A DNA stretch of 64,000 nucleotides from Geobacter sp. (GCA_003574885.1 PJFC01000006.1:124001-188000); one strand, 5' to 3'; positions 6,767-17,001 are shown, counted from the first letter of the stretch. Numbers and translations are program-made. Notes: generated from the letters alone by a model not told the origin.

Positions 6767-8033
6767 GATAAAACCGCTCAGCCGAGTCGAAGGACATGGG
6801 ACGGTACGGGTTTTCCTCACCGGGCGCAAGGTCGAGTCGGTCCAGCTCAACCTCAGCGAATCGCCGAGACTTTTCGAAGCACTTCTTGTAGGCAAGCCCT
6901 ATGACGAATTACCGGAGATAATCTGCCGAATCTGCTCCATATGCTCTTCGGTGCATCGGGTCACATCATTGCAAGCCATCGAAAGCGCGCTCGGGGTAGA
7001 TATATCGGAAACAACCGGACTGTATCGGGAACTGATACTTGCAGGTGGGCAGATCGAAAGCCACAGTCTGCACCTGTTCTGTCTTGTGCTCCCTGACTAC
7101 TTAAACGCCACCGGTTTTGCCGACCTGGCGGCAAAAGCCCCCACAGAACTCAAAGCCGGGCTCCGTATCAAGGCGGCTGGCAACCGCATCCAGGAGATTG
7201 TCGGAGGAAGGCTCATTCATCCCGCTAATCTGGTCCCCGGGGGGATGGGAAAACATCCGACCCTTGATCAGTTAAAGATGCTCAAGGATGAGTTGCAGAC
7301 GGTACTCCCGGATGCGGAAAAAGCCTGCAAACTATTCGGCACGCTGAATACACCTCTGCATCAGGCAGACCTCGCACAGCCCTGCTATATGGCGGTCCAG
7401 AATGAAGATTCGGGATCATTGCCGACAAAACAGCTCGTCATGAGTAACGGAGAACATGCAGACATCACACGATATCGTGAACTGCTCACCGAACAGGTTG
7501 TCCCCCACTCCAACGCCAAGCAGTGTCGGGCCGGAGATGTGATCGTAACAGTCGGCGCATTGTCCCGCCTGAACCTGGGCATCCAGCTTGAGTCGAGAAG
7601 TGCTCAGGCGTTTTTCGATGCACGCGCGCAACTGCTCGGTGCCCACATGACGGCCAACACTCTGGCGCAGGGAGTCGAACTGATCCATTCCATCGAACGG
7701 GGAATTGCGCTTATCGACGCTCTGCTTGACCTGTCTGGCCCCCTTGAACTGCGGGCACCATTCCAAATTCACAAGGGGAGCGGGACTGCGGCACTGGAAG
7801 CCCCGCGGGGTGCATTGATCCACAAGTACGAACTTGATGCTGACGGTATTTGTACCGGTGCCGACATTGTCACCCCTACCGCTATAAACCAGTCTGCCAT
7901 GGAACGTGACCTCTATTCTCTGGCATCTGCGCTCACGGGAGCAGACGATTCGGATCTGGCGCGACAGCTCGAAATTCTCGTTCGAGCCTACGACCCCTGT
8001 ATCTCCTGTGCAGTCCACATCGTCAGAATTTAA
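6750..8033 (+). CDS. hydA: Hydrogenase alpha (large, NiFe) subunit
   Basis: A 427-aa large subunit with both active-site cysteine pairs: RICSIC with H69 (C62, C65) near the N-terminus and DPCISCAVH (C417, C420, H423) at the C-terminus. Only four residues (IVRI) follow the last His, like the short tail cleaved from the Pyrococcus alpha subunit during maturation. It binds the NiFe(CN)2CO centre and oxidises or evolves H2; related enzymes also reduce sulfur to H2S. It overlaps hydD by 17 bases. No hyp maturation genes or endopeptidase are visible in the window, so they must be elsewhere. Confidence 0.92.
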   Translation: MGNVLEIKPLSRVEGHGTVRVFLTGRKVESVQLNLSESPRLFEALLVGKPYDELPEIICRICSICSSVHRVTSLQAIESALGVDISETTGLYRELILAGGQIESHSLHLFCLVLPDYLNATGFADLAAKAPTELKAGLRIKAAGNRIQEIVGGRLIHPANLVPGGMGKHPTLDQLKMLKDELQTVLPDAEKACKLFGTLNTPLHQADLAQPCYMAVQNEDSGSLPTKQLVMSNGEHADITRYRELLTEQVVPHSNAKQCRAGDVIVTVGALSRLNLGIQLESRSAQAFFDARAQLLGAHMTANTLAQGVELIHSIERGIALIDALLDLSGPLELRAPFQIHKGSGTAALEAPRGALIHKYELDADGICTGADIVTPTAINQSAMERDLYSLASALTGADDSDLARQLEILVRAYDPCISCAVHIVRI

Positions 8034-8093
8034 TTTTGTACGTACTCACCGTTTCCGGTTGTCACTGTTGTATTCACATGCTACAACTCACCC

Positions 8094-8789
8094 ATGCAAC
8101 TTCCCGCCTCACTCCTATCCGGCCGGCTTATCAACCGCTACAAGCGCTTTCTTGCCGACGTGCAACTTGACACCGGTGAGATCGTCACCGCACACTGTCC
8201 CAATTCCGGCAGCATGACCGGTTGCAATACCCCAGGCAGTGAGGTCCTTCTTTCCATAAGCGACAACCCATCCCGAAAACTCAAATACACGTGGGAACTG
8301 GTTTCCGCTCAGGGATATTGGGTCGGAATCAATACTGCCCGACCGAACAATCTCGTAAGAGAAGCAATCGAATCAGGTGTGGTTAAAGAGTTGCAAGGAT
8401 ATCCTGCCATCAGGCCGGAAGTCCCCTATGGGAAAAACAGCCGGATAGATCTATTGCTGAATGGTTCAAACGGTTACTGCTACGTGGAAGTGAAGAACGT
8501 TACACTAAAGGAGGGGGATAAAGCTCTGTTCCCCGATGCTGTTACAACGCGGGGGCAGAAGCATCTGCGTGAGCTTATGGAGGTGGCTAGAAACGGGTCC
8601 AGAGGCGTAATCTTCTTCGTGGTGCAGCGGGGGGACTGCATGTCGGTAAGCCCTGCAGACTTGATAGATCCGGAATATGGTCGCCTGCTACGTGAAGCGG
8701 TAAGGAACGGGGTCGAAGCAGTCGCCTACCAGGCGCTCGTTACCCCGGAGGAAATCCTGCTCGTTCGGCCCCTGCCGATACTACTTTGA
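8094..8789 (+). CDS. sfsA: SfsA family protein
   Basis: This 231-aa protein has the SfsA signature throughout: the OB-like N-terminus with NRYKRFLADV and AHCPNSGSMTGC, then a nuclease-like core (PEVPYGKNSRIDLLL, then CYVEVKNVTL, then DAVTTRGQKHLRELM). SfsA was named sugar fermentation stimulation protein and proposed to bind DNA; the fold resembles a restriction-type nuclease. Only a weak ribosome binding site precedes the ATG. It may be cotranscribed with hydBGDA, 60 bases downstream, and ends at a shared terminator. Confidence 0.9.
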   Translation: MQLPASLLSGRLINRYKRFLADVQLDTGEIVTAHCPNSGSMTGCNTPGSEVLLSISDNPSRKLKYTWELVSAQGYWVGINTARPNNLVREAIESGVVKELQGYPAIRPEVPYGKNSRIDLLLNGSNGYCYVEVKNVTLKEGDKALFPDAVTTRGQKHLRELMEVARNGSRGVIFFVVQRGDCMSVSPADLIDPEYGRLLREAVRNGVEAVAYQALVTPEEILLVRPLPILL

Positions 8790-8834
8790 GTCCTACGGCA
8801 AAATGAAAGCGCTGAAATGCGTTGGCGCACACGA

Positions 8835-8862
8835 AAAAAGGCGAGGTTTCCCTCGCCTTTTT
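8835..8862. terminator. Bidirectional terminator between sfsA and rplQ
   Basis: A 12-bp stem (8835-8846 with 8851-8862) with a TTTC loop has A tracts on the left and T tracts on the right. It separates convergent sfsA and the end of the ribosomal superoperon. Confidence 0.85.
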
Positions 8863-8880
8863 GACTCAAGTATTAACCAA

Positions 8881-9426
8881 TTAATCTGCTTTTGCTTCGC
8901 AGCTTTCATCACCCTCGGTGACATTGGTTTTAGGTGCATCTTCCGTAACAGTCTCGGCAGTCGCAGCATCCGACTGAGGAGCTGCGGCAGCAACGGCAGC
9001 AGCAGCCTTGGGAGCAGCCTTCTTTGCTGGAGCTTTTTTCGCTGGTTTTGCCTCACTTTTAACCTTAAGTTCCTCTTCAACCAGCTCAATGATGGAAAGA
9101 GGAGCATTATCGCCAGGGCGTATCCCCAGCTTAATGATGCGAGTGTATCCGCCAGAGCGCTCTTTATAGCGGGGAGCGATGGTCGCAAAAAGCTTGGTTA
9201 CCACCTTCTTATCCCTGATATATGCTGCAGCCTGCCGCATAGCATGAAGATCACCCTTCTTGCCGAGGGTTATCATTTTCTCTGCGATGCTGCGGAGTTC
9301 CTTTGCCTTGGCATCGGTGGTTGTTATTTTTTCGTGGTCGAGGAAAGACGTCACCATGTTACGAAACATGGCTATTCTGTGGCTTGTTGTTCTCCCCAAC
9401 CTTCTGCCTGCATTATTGTGACGCAT
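8881..9426 (-). CDS. rplQ: 50S ribosomal protein L17 with Ala/Lys-rich tail
   Basis: The N-terminal 120 residues are a normal L17 ([17 protein letters not shown], then the NLVTSF-type helix, then [12 protein letters not shown]). About 60 extra residues follow, rich in Ala, Lys and Pro and then acidic, making 181 aa against 115-130 in most bacteria. L17 binds 23S rRNA near the exit tunnel. It is the last gene of the alpha operon, 34 bases after rpoA. Confidence 0.95.
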   Translation of the reverse strand: MRHNNAGRRLGRTTSHRIAMFRNMVTSFLDHEKITTTDAKAKELRSIAEKMITLGKKGDLHAMRQAAAYIRDKKVVTKLFATIAPRYKERSGGYTRIIKLGIRPGDNAPLSIIELVEEELKVKSEAKPAKKAPAKKAAPKAAAAVAAAAPQSDAATAETVTEDAPKTNVTEGDESCEAKAD

Positions 9427-9460
9427 GACTACGGGTTCCTTTCTCTTTTAGCCTTGCGGA

Positions 9461-10483
9461 TTACTCTTCCTCTTTACGGTCACCGCGGAGCCGACGCATT
9501 ATTTCAGGATCAGGGAAATCATCAAGTTTCATACCGAGCGTCAGGCCCATGTCCGCAAGAATATCTTTTATTTCGTTGAGAGATTTGCGGCCGAAATTCT
9601 GGGTCTTGAGCATTTCCGCCTCACTACGGGAAACAAGCTCACCAATCAGTTTGATCCCTGCATTCTTGAGACAGTTTGCCGAACGTACCGATAACTCCAA
9701 CTCGTCGACCGAGCGATAGAGATTCTCGTTAAACTTCTCTCGCTCCTCCAGAGGTTCACCCTCTTCCGATGGCTCAGATTCTTCATCGAAATTGATAAAT
9801 ATGGTCAATTGTTCCTTAAGAATTTTGGCTGCATAAGCAACCGCATCATCAGGTTTTACGCTACCGTCGGTCCATATTTCCAAGGTAAGTTTGTCATAAT
9901 CGGTTATCTGCCCGACGCGGGCATTGGCAACCGTGAAATTAACTTTTTGGATCGGAGTAAAAATAGAGTCTATCGGAATGGTCCCGACTGGCGACTTCTC
10001 ATCACGATTACGGTCCGCGGGGACGTATCCACGCCCCATTTTCACCACCATTTCCATTTCAAGGTTTGCATCCTTTGAACAGGTCGCAATATGATGATCG
10101 GCGTTAAGCACCTCAATGTTGGAATCGGTGATAATATCGCCTGCAGTGATAATGCCTTCTCCCTTGTGAATCACTCTGATAGTACGGGGTTCCTGACCAT
10201 GCATCTTGAAGCGAACACTTTTGAGATTGAGGATAATATCTGTTACGTCTTCGGTAACGCCGGGAATAGCTGAGAATTCGTGGAGAACACCCTTAACTTT
10301 CACGGAGGTAATGGCTGCACCCTGCAGTGAAGAAAGCAGCACCCTGCGCAACGAGTTGCCAAGTGTCGTTCCGAACCCGCGCTCGAACGGTTCGGCATAA
10401 AATTTTCCATACGTATTTGTAAGCGATTCCGCTTCAACCTGCAGCTTTTTGGGTCTGATCAGGTCGCGCCAGTTTTTATACAT
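9461..10483 (-). CDS. rpoA: RNA polymerase alpha subunit
   Basis: A 340-aa subunit with the N-terminal dimerisation/assembly domain (residues 1-235; [17 protein letters not shown] is the conserved assembly helix) and the C-terminal domain (about 265-325; [14 protein letters not shown], then [11 protein letters not shown]) that contacts UP-element DNA and activators. The two are joined by an acidic Glu-rich linker. It is in the alpha operon between rpsD and rplQ. The likely UP elements at 28190 and 42054 would be read by this subunit. Confidence 0.98.
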   Translation of the reverse strand: MYKNWRDLIRPKKLQVEAESLTNTYGKFYAEPFERGFGTTLGNSLRRVLLSSLQGAAITSVKVKGVLHEFSAIPGVTEDVTDIILNLKSVRFKMHGQEPRTIRVIHKGEGIITAGDIITDSNIEVLNADHHIATCSKDANLEMEMVVKMGRGYVPADRNRDEKSPVGTIPIDSIFTPIQKVNFTVANARVGQITDYDKLTLEIWTDGSVKPDDAVAYAAKILKEQLTIFINFDEESEPSEEGEPLEEREKFNENLYRSVDELELSVRSANCLKNAGIKLIGELVSRSEAEMLKTQNFGRKSLNEIKDILADMGLTLGMKLDDFPDPEIMRRLRGDRKEEE

Positions 10484-10513
10484 TAGTGCCTCCCTGTCGG
10501 GTGTAGTTAGCCT

Positions 10514-11140
10514 TTACTTGGAATAGAGCTCGACAATCAACTGCTCCTGGATTGGCATGGTTATATCTTCCCGCACCGGCAGGGATTTAACCATACCCTT
10601 GAAAGCATCCTTATCCAACTCAAGCCACTGCGGGATACCCCGCCTAACTACTCCTTCCAGGGATTCAATTATGGAAGAAACCTTTCGACTCTTCTCACGC
10701 AACTCAAGAACATCTCCGACTTTTACCTGAATAGAAGGGATATTTACTTTCCGTCCATTAAGCGTAAAGTGGCCGTGGCGTACAAGCTGACGCGCTTCAA
10801 TCCTTGAGGTTGCAAAACCGGAACGGTAAACTATGTTATCGAGTCTCCGCTCGAGAAGAGAGAGCAGATTCTCACCTGTTACCCCCTTCATACGATCGGC
10901 TTTTTCAAAATAAGAGCGGAACTGCTTTTCAAGAATTCCATAAATGCGGCGCACTTTTTGTTTTTCGCGCAGCTGAACACCGTAATTGGAAACCTTCGAC
11001 CGCCCCTGGCCATGCTGACCCGGCGGGTAATTTCGTCTCTTGATGGCGCATTTGTCAGTATAACAGCGCTCGCCTTTCAGAAACAGCTCCATGTTTTCCC
11101 TTCTGCACAAACGGCAGGAGGGTCCTGTATATCTAGCCAA
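10514..11140 (-). CDS. rpsD: 30S ribosomal protein S4
   Basis: A 208-aa S4 with the N-terminal zinc-type cysteines CRLC and CYTDKC (residues 10-13 and about 26-31) and the S4 RNA-binding domain ([20 protein letters not shown] and following). It nucleates 30S assembly on 16S rRNA and in many bacteria represses its own operon. It lies between rpsK and rpoA with 30-base spacings. Confidence 0.97.
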   Translation of the reverse strand: MARYTGPSCRLCRRENMELFLKGERCYTDKCAIKRRNYPPGQHGQGRSKVSNYGVQLREKQKVRRIYGILEKQFRSYFEKADRMKGVTGENLLSLLERRLDNIVYRSGFATSRIEARQLVRHGHFTLNGRKVNIPSIQVKVGDVLELREKSRKVSSIIESLEGVVRRGIPQWLELDKDAFKGMVKSLPVREDITMPIQEQLIVELYSK

Positions 11141-11172
11141 TGAAGACCTCCTTAACTATGGTTAGCGTGCGA

Positions 11173-11568
11173 TTAAACTCTTCTTCTTTTTGGCGGACGG
11201 CAACCATTGTGGGGAATAGGGGTTACGTCGCGGATAAAACTTATGCTGAAGCCTGCGGCCTGTAGCGCTCTGAGTGCGGATTCTCTGCCTGAGCCGGGGC
11301 CCTTCACGTAAACCTCCACACTCCGCATGCCGTGGTCCTGAGCTTTCTTTGCACAATCTTCAGCGGCCATTTGGGCGGCAAAGGGAGTGCTCTTCCGAGA
11401 ACCCTTGAATCCTTTACTTCCTGCGGTAGACCATGCAACCACATTTCCGACAGGGTCGGTGATGGTAATAATGGTATTGTTAAAAGTGGCTTGAATATGC
11501 GCCACACCATTGGGAATATTCTTACGTTCTTTCTTTTTCTTGACGACCTTTTTTGCAGGGCTAGCCAT
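11173..11568 (-). CDS. rpsK: 30S ribosomal protein S11
   Basis: 131 aa, full length, with the conserved [18 protein letters not shown] and [13 protein letters not shown] segments and the basic [12 protein letters not shown]-terminus. It binds the 16S platform near the E site with S18 and S21. It follows rpsM by 21 bases in the alpha operon. Confidence 0.97.
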   Translation of the reverse strand: MASPAKKVVKKKKERKNIPNGVAHIQATFNNTIITITDPVGNVVAWSTAGSKGFKGSRKSTPFAAQMAAEDCAKKAQDHGMRSVEVYVKGPGSGRESALRALQAAGFSISFIRDVTPIPHNGCRPPKRRRV

Positions 11569-11589
11569 TATTCCTCCAGATTACTCGTT

Positions 11590-11958
11590 CTATTTCTTCT
11601 TGCCAGCGACCGTTCTGGCCGGCCCTTTTCTGGTTCTGGCATTCGTCTTTGTCCGCTGGCCACGCACCGGCAGCCCTTTGCGATGGCGAAGGCCACGGTA
11701 GCAACCGAGATCCATGAGACGTTTGATATTCATGGATATATCGCGGCGCAGGTCCCCCTCTACCTTGACATTCTTGTCGATATTCTCTCTTATCCGTGCG
11801 ACTTCAGCCTCGGTGAGATTATCTGTTCGGGTGTTCATGTCAACACCACAGTCCGTAAGGATTTTCTGTGCCATGGATCTGCCTATGCCGTAGATATAGG
11901 TTAAGGCGATCTCAATCCGTTTGTTTCTGGGTAGGTCTATGCCCGCGATACGTGCCAA
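11590..11958 (-). CDS. rpsM: 30S ribosomal protein S13
   Basis: 122 aa with the S13 helix-two-turn-helix ([14 protein letters not shown], then [14 protein letters not shown]) and basic tail ([17 protein letters not shown]). It contacts 16S rRNA in the head and P-site tRNA. First ribosomal gene after rpmJ in the alpha operon. Confidence 0.97.
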   Translation of the reverse strand: MARIAGIDLPRNKRIEIALTYIYGIGRSMAQKILTDCGVDMNTRTDNLTEAEVARIRENIDKNVKVEGDLRRDISMNIKRLMDLGCYRGLRHRKGLPVRGQRTKTNARTRKGPARTVAGKKK

Positions 11959-11987
11959 TGCCCGCTCCTCCTGAGTGTTATTGCTTT

Positions 11988-12101
11988 TTAACCCTGTCTC
12001 TGGGAATGCTTGGGAATGTCACAGATGACCCTGACAACTCCCTTGCGTTTGATGATTTTACATTTGTCACAGATTTTTTTTACCGATGCGCGTACCTTCA
12101 T
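11988..12101 (-). CDS. rpmJ: 50S ribosomal protein L36 (37 aa)
   Basis: Reading the minus strand from 12101 gives a complete 37-residue L36: [20 protein letters not shown], ending IPKHSQRQG. It keeps the zinc ligands CDKC, C27 and H32, so it is the zinc-binding (C+) form. It sits between map and rpsM, its usual place. No infA reading frame fits in the 37 bases between it and map. Confidence 0.95.
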   Translation of the reverse strand: MKVRASVKKICDKCKIIKRKGVVRVICDIPKHSQRQG

Positions 12102-12138
12102 GAGTTATCCTTTCACCTCAACATATCCGCAAACAAAG

Positions 12139-12885
12139 CTAAAGTTTCGTCAAAATATCAGGGCCATTCTCAGTAATCGCCACTGTATGCTCAAAATGGG
12201 CTGACAGTCCGCCATCACAGGTTACTGCAGTCCAACCATCCTTCAGCACCTTAACATCAGGGCCAAATTCGTTAATCATCGGTTCGATAGCCAAAACCAT
12301 CCCGGGCTTGAGCTTGACGCCCCTTCCCGGCAGACCGAAATTGGGCACCTGCGGGCTTTCATGGAGATTTTTACCTATCCCATGCCCGACAAACTCTCTG
12401 ACGACAGAAAAACCACGGGCCTCAACATAACTCTGAACAGCATGTGATACATCCGAAAGGCGGTTGTCCGGCTTGGCCTGGGCTATTGCTTCATATAGAG
12501 ATTTCTCAGTGACCGCCATGAGGCACTTTGCACTCTCGGAAACATCACCCACCGAAAGCGTCATTGCAGCGTCACCGTAAAAGCCTCCATACACAACACC
12601 AAAATCGACGCTCAATATATCACCCTGCTTCAACGGGTGAGTGGTGGGCATCCCGTGAACTACCTGATCGTTAAGCGAGCAACAGAGTGAAAACGGATAA
12701 CCACTGTAACCTTTGAATGCTGGAAGCGAACCATGTTTCCGTGCTTCCTTCTCCGCCAGGTTATTCAATGCCATGCTTGTTACGCCGGGGCGAATTTCAT
12801 GTTTGAGCAACTGGAGAATCTCGGCAACAATCCTGCAAGGTATCCGCATCCTTTCAATCTCCTGAGGAGATTTAAGGATTATCAT
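12139..12885 (-). CDS. map: Methionine aminopeptidase, type I
   Basis: A 248-aa type Ia enzyme. The five metal ligands lie in the expected segments: D in GDILSVDFG, D in GFYGDAAMTL, H in FVGHGIGKNLHE, E in LAIEPM and E in HFEHTVA. It removes the initiator Met from nascent proteins. Its start overlaps the adk stop by four bases, in the order secY-adk-map-rpmJ common in bacteria. Confidence 0.97.
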   Translation of the reverse strand: MIILKSPQEIERMRIPCRIVAEILQLLKHEIRPGVTSMALNNLAEKEARKHGSLPAFKGYSGYPFSLCCSLNDQVVHGMPTTHPLKQGDILSVDFGVVYGGFYGDAAMTLSVGDVSESAKCLMAVTEKSLYEAIAQAKPDNRLSDVSHAVQSYVEARGFSVVREFVGHGIGKNLHESPQVPNFGLPGRGVKLKPGMVLAIEPMINEFGPDVKVLKDGWTAVTCDGGLSAHFEHTVAITENGPDILTKL

Positions 12886-13535
12886 CGACAGCCACCCTCC
12901 AGAACACCCAGGATGGCACTTTGGATTTCATCGATCGAACCCATTCCTGGTATACGTCTGAGGAGGTTCTCGTTGCCATAATAACTGACAAGGGGTGCAG
13001 TCTGCTCATCATATACAGACAAACGTTTTGCCATAGTCGCTTCACTATCGTCATCACGCTGGTAGAGTTCGTTGCCGCACTCATCACACTTGCCTGCTGA
13101 CTTGGGTGGGTCGAAAACGATGTGATAACCCCTGCCACAACCTCTGCAAGTCCTGCGACCGGTGATACGCTGCAACAACTCATCCCTATTTACTTCAATG
13201 GAAAGGACATGTTCGATCGACTTCCCATTAGAAATCAACATGCTTTTCAAGGCATCTGCCTGAGCGACCGTTCGAGGAAAACCATCCAGAATAAAACCGG
13301 CCGCACAATCGGCCTGAACCAAGCGCTCTCCCACGATTCCGACAACAACCTCATCGGGAACGAGAGCACCGCTATCCATGAATGCCTTGGCCTTGACACC
13401 CATCGGTGTCTGATCCTTTACTGCCCGACGAAGGATGTCGCCTGTGGAAATCTGGGGTATCCCGAATTTTTTAATCAATATATTTGCCTGGGTTCCCTTA
13501 CCGGCGCCCGGAGGTCCCAACAAGATAATATTCAT
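12882..13535 (-). CDS. adk: Adenylate kinase with zinc-type lid
   Basis: A 217-aa long-form adenylate kinase: P-loop GPPGAGKGTQ (residues 7-16), the DGFPRT motif, and a lid with four cysteines (CRGC, then CDEC), so it binds zinc. It interconverts ATP, AMP and ADP. The start is placed at 13535 (MNIILLGPP) rather than 14 codons upstream because family members begin there. Between secY and map. Confidence 0.96.
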   Translation of the reverse strand: MNIILLGPPGAGKGTQANILIKKFGIPQISTGDILRRAVKDQTPMGVKAKAFMDSGALVPDEVVVGIVGERLVQADCAAGFILDGFPRTVAQADALKSMLISNGKSIEHVLSIEVNRDELLQRITGRRTCRGCGRGYHIVFDPPKSAGKCDECGNELYQRDDDSEATMAKRLSVYDEQTAPLVSYYGNENLLRRIPGMGSIDEIQSAILGVLEGGCR

Positions 13536-13551
13536 GCCGATCTTTCCCCTA

Positions 13552-14859
13552 CTACCGTCTCCCTTTAATCTTGACACCCTTCATAAAGCCTTCATAACTT
13601 CTCGTTATAAGGTGCGACTCTATTTGCGAAACAGTATCCATGCCAACACCAACCGCAATAAGCAGGGCCGTGCCACCAAAATAAAAAGGAAGATTGAACT
13701 TACCAATCAATATAGACGGAAGAACACACACAAGAGAGATATATATTGACCCGGCAAAAGTAAGCTTGGTCAACACACGATCCAGATATTCGGAAGTCTC
13801 CTTGCCTGGACGTATCCCGGGGATATAACCGCCATGCTTCTTGACGTTCTCTGCGACATCGACAGGGTTAAAAGTTACAGCCGTATAGAAATAGCAGAAA
13901 AAGACTATGAATGCAACATAAAACATCTCATAGGCAAAGTTGCCAGGACTCAGGCTTTTCGCTGCGTTTTGAACCCACGGAATATTTATGAAATTACCTA
14001 TAGTTGCCGGGAACATAATTATTGACGAAGCAAATATAGGCGGTATGACACCTGCCATGTTTACCTTAAGTGGCAGGTGCGAGGTCTGCGCACCGAACGT
14101 CTTAAGGCCGACCACGCGCTTTGCGTAATGTATCGGTACACGTCGTTGCCCACGCTCAACAAATACAACTGCAGCTATGACTGCAAACATGAGCGCAGCT
14201 ACCAGCAAAAGGGCAAAAAGGGAAAGTTGTCCCGCTTTCAACAGCCGTACGCTATTTAGTATTGCCACAGGAATGCGGGCAACTATGCCGGCAAAAATAA
14301 TCAGGGAAATTCCGTTGCCAATTCCCTTCTCTGACATCTGCTCCCCGAGCCACATGATAAATGCTGTTCCCGCAGTAAGCGTCATTATGGTCATCAGGCG
14401 AAAACCCCATCCGGGGCTGGGGACTACAAGTTCTCCGGCAGGACCACGCATGCTTTCCAGGCCGACGGCGATACCGGCAGACTGGACAACACTAAGCACT
14501 ATCGTACCATAACGTGTATACTGGATGATCTTTTTCCGACCGGACTCACCCTCTTTTGATAGTTTTTCGATGGAAGGGACAACAACAGTAAGCAGCTGGA
14601 ATATGATCGAAGACGAAATGTATGGCATGATGCCGAGGGCAAATACCGTCAACTTTTCCAGTGCCCCACCCGAAAACATATCAAACATGCCGAGAAGCGT
14701 TCCCTGAGCTTGTTTAAAAAAATGGGAAAGAGCCTGCCCGTCTATGCCTGGTGTCGGTATATGACAACCGACCCGGTACACAGCCAGCATGCCCAAGGAA
14801 AACAGCACACGCTTCTTTAACTCCGGGATTTTGAATATGTTCTGAAAGGCTCCGAGCAA
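13552..14859 (-). CDS. secY: Protein translocase subunit SecY
   Basis: A 435-aa channel protein with ten transmembrane segments. The signature YRVGCHIPTPGID is near residue 30 and the plug-proximal segment MFSGGALEKLTVFALGIMPYI is near 60-85. With SecE (39691-39876) it forms the inner-membrane channel for secretion and membrane insertion. It follows rplO by 2 bases at the end of the spc operon. Confidence 0.97.
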   Translation of the reverse strand: MLGAFQNIFKIPELKKRVLFSLGMLAVYRVGCHIPTPGIDGQALSHFFKQAQGTLLGMFDMFSGGALEKLTVFALGIMPYISSSIIFQLLTVVVPSIEKLSKEGESGRKKIIQYTRYGTIVLSVVQSAGIAVGLESMRGPAGELVVPSPGWGFRLMTIMTLTAGTAFIMWLGEQMSEKGIGNGISLIIFAGIVARIPVAILNSVRLLKAGQLSLFALLLVAALMFAVIAAVVFVERGQRRVPIHYAKRVVGLKTFGAQTSHLPLKVNMAGVIPPIFASSIIMFPATIGNFINIPWVQNAAKSLSPGNFAYEMFYVAFIVFFCYFYTAVTFNPVDVAENVKKHGGYIPGIRPGKETSEYLDRVLTKLTFAGSIYISLVCVLPSILIGKFNLPFYFGGTALLIAVGVGMDTVSQIESHLITRSYEGFMKGVKIKGRR

Positions 14860-14861
14860 GA

Positions 14862-15302
14862 CTATATCTCCTCGACAGTACCGCCCGCAGCAAGAATCTT
14901 TTCCTTAGCAGCAGCGCTGAATTTGTGGGCTTTTACTGTAAGGGCCTTTGTAAGGTCTCCTGTCGCCAGTACTTTAATCCCGTCTCGAACGCCGCTGATA
15001 ATGCCGCTTTTCAGAAGCGCTGCAGCATCCACGTTGCTAGCAGACTCGAAGATATCCAACTGCCCGAGATTCACAATTGCATAGTCTTTACGAGTGAGAG
15101 GAGTAAATCCACGCTTCGGCAGACGGCGATGCATAGGCATCTGACCACCCTCAAAGCCGGCTTTAATGCTTCCGCCGCTCCTTGCTTTCTGACCCTTGTG
15201 TCCTTTGGTAGCTGTTTTACCATGACCCGAACCAGGTCCACGGCCGATTCTTTTTCTATCTTTGCTTGCCCCGACAGCAGGCTTTAAACTATTCAATTCC
15301 AT
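14862..15302 (-). CDS. rplO: 50S ribosomal protein L15
   Basis: 146 aa from the ATG at 15302 (MELNSLKPA), which has AGAGG at good spacing; a GTG two codons upstream is less likely. The glycine/lysine-rich N-terminus ([20 protein letters not shown]) is typical. It is a late assembly protein of the 50S subunit. Confidence 0.95.
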   Translation of the reverse strand: MELNSLKPAVGASKDRKRIGRGPGSGHGKTATKGHKGQKARSGGSIKAGFEGGQMPMHRRLPKRGFTPLTRKDYAIVNLGQLDIFESASNVDAAALLKSGIISGVRDGIKVLATGDLTKALTVKAHKFSAAAKEKILAAGGTVEEI

Positions 15303-15321
15303 GTGCACACCTCTAGGGAAA

Positions 15322-15501
15322 TTACTCTGTTACGTTCACAAGGTGGGATACTTTGCGGATCATCCCTCTTATTTCAGGAGTATCTTTAAGAACAACCGAT
15401 TTATTTAACTTGTTGAGACCCATTCCGTTCAAAACGGCACGTTGATCAGCTGGTTTACCTATGTGGCTTCTCACCAGTTTAATTGTAATCTCCTGCGACA
15501 T
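15322..15501 (-). CDS. rpmD: 50S ribosomal protein L30 (59 aa)
   Basis: The minus strand from 15501 reads [20 protein letters not shown] and continues through [16 protein letters not shown] to [10 protein letters not shown], a complete bacterial short-form L30. It lies between rpsE and rplO as in other spc operons, with 19- and 32-base gaps. Confidence 0.95.
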   Translation of the reverse strand: MSQEITIKLVRSHIGKPADQRAVLNGMGLNKLNKSVVLKDTPEIRGMIRKVSHLVNVTE

Positions 15502-15533
15502 ATCACTTCTCCTTGCTGGATTTAAAACCGCTG

Positions 15534-16022
15534 CTACTCGGTCATGCCGCGGCGGGCCATGATCTCCTCAGGACTGCGAAGAGATTTAAGTCCGGCAAAA
15601 GCAGCCTTCACCACATTATGCGGATTATTGGACCCAAGACACTTGGCGAGAATATTGTGAACACCAGCTGACTCAAAAACTGCACGGGCGGCTCCGCCAG
15701 CGATAACACCGGTACCTGCGGAGGCCGGCATCATGAGCACACGTCCGGCACCAAAGTGCCCAATTATCTCATAAGGAATGGTCTGCCCCTGAACGATAGG
15801 AACCCTGATCAGGTTCTTCTTCGCCTGCTCCACACCTTTCCGGATAGCTTCCGGCACTTCGTTGGCTTTGCCGAGGCCATAGCCGACACAGCCATTACCG
15901 TCTCCAACAACGACCAGCGCGGAGAAACTGAAGCGACGGCCACCTTTCACAACCTTTGCAACACGACTGATATGAACTACTTTATCAGTTAAATTGATTT
16001 CGCTGGGATTGATCTTAAGCAA
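15534..16022 (-). CDS. rpsE: 30S ribosomal protein S5
   Basis: 162 aa with the N-terminal double-stranded RNA-binding fold ([19 protein letters not shown]) and the C-terminal domain ([18 protein letters not shown]). It lies near the mRNA entry site and influences fidelity. Between rplR and rpmD. Confidence 0.97.
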   Translation of the reverse strand: MLKINPSEINLTDKVVHISRVAKVVKGGRRFSFSALVVVGDGNGCVGYGLGKANEVPEAIRKGVEQAKKNLIRVPIVQGQTIPYEIIGHFGAGRVLMMPASAGTGVIAGGAARAVFESAGVHNILAKCLGSNNPHNVVKAAFAGLKSLRSPEEIMARRGMTE

Positions 16023-16045
16023 TTAACGCCTCCTGTATAATATCC

Positions 16046-16414
16046 TTAAAAGGATAGACCGTTCTCGCGTGCAGCCTCGGCAAGGGCCTTGACTCTTCCG
16101 TGGTAGAGAAATCCATTTCTATCGAAAACTACCGCTTTGATGTCACTGGCAAGAGCACGTTTAGCAACCTCAGCACCCACTTTCCTGGCTGCCTCGATAT
16201 TGCCTGTCGCCTTAAGATCTGCACCGACCTCTTTTATGAGGGTGGATGCCGCAACCAACGTTTTGCCCGTCGTATCATCGATAACCTGGGCATAAATGTG
16301 CGTAGCGCTCTTGAAAACGTTAAGGCGCGGCCGCTCAGTCGTGCCACGAATCTTCTTTCTTATTCTTGTTTGCCGTTTCAGACGGGCAGCTTTTTTCTGT
16401 GCGAGAGAACTCAC
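16046..16414 (-). CDS. rplR: 50S ribosomal protein L18
   Basis: 122 aa, with the [20 protein letters not shown] and [21 protein letters not shown] signatures. It binds 5S rRNA with L5 and L25. Confidence 0.97.
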   Translation of the reverse strand: MSSLAQKKAARLKRQTRIRKKIRGTTERPRLNVFKSATHIYAQVIDDTTGKTLVAASTLIKEVGADLKATGNIEAARKVGAEVAKRALASDIKAVVFDRNGFLYHGRVKALAEAARENGLSF

Positions 16415-16434
16415 GGTACTTCTCCTTGGCTTAA

Positions 16435-16974
16435 CTATTTTTTACCGGTTTTACCGGCTTTTCTCAGAATAACTTCGTCGGCGTATCTGATACCTTTTCC
16501 TTTATACGGTTCCGGGCCACGGAACGAACGGATCTTGGCGGCTGTCTGTCCAACCAGTTCTTTGTCGATTCCTTTGACAAGGAGCTTGGTCATTTTATCA
16601 ACCTCGACAGTTATCCCTTTGGGCAGTTGAAAATTCACCGGATGGGAGTAACCGAGGCTAAGATTGAGCACGTCACCCTTGGCCTCAGCACGGTAGCCGA
16701 CACCGCTTATTTCCAGAGCAGTCTCGAACCCTTTTGTTACACCGACAACCATATTATCAACGAGAGTCCGAGTCAGACCATGAGCCGAGCGGGCTTTAAT
16801 CCCGTCGTCGTTTCTGTTCACGACAATCGACTTGTCTGAAATCGTCAACGTTACGCCGTCCATGATTTTTCGGGAAAGAGTCCCTTTGGGCCCCTCCACC
16901 TTAAGGACAGCGCTATCAAAAGCTATTTTAACTCCCAGGGGAATCTCTACGGGAAGTTTACCAATTCTGGACAT
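16435..16974 (-). CDS. rplF: 50S ribosomal protein L6
   Basis: 179 aa with two repeated alpha-beta domains; starts [12 protein letters not shown] and has the C-terminal signature [14 protein letters not shown]. It binds helix 97 of 23S rRNA near the factor-binding site. Confidence 0.97.
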   Translation of the reverse strand: MSRIGKLPVEIPLGVKIAFDSAVLKVEGPKGTLSRKIMDGVTLTISDKSIVVNRNDDGIKARSAHGLTRTLVDNMVVGVTKGFETALEISGVGYRAEAKGDVLNLSLGYSHPVNFQLPKGITVEVDKMTKLLVKGIDKELVGQTAAKIRSFRGPEPYKGKGIRYADEVILRKAGKTGKK

Positions 16975-17001
16975 GCTGAATGCTCCTTGTTCCGGGGTAA
17001 A

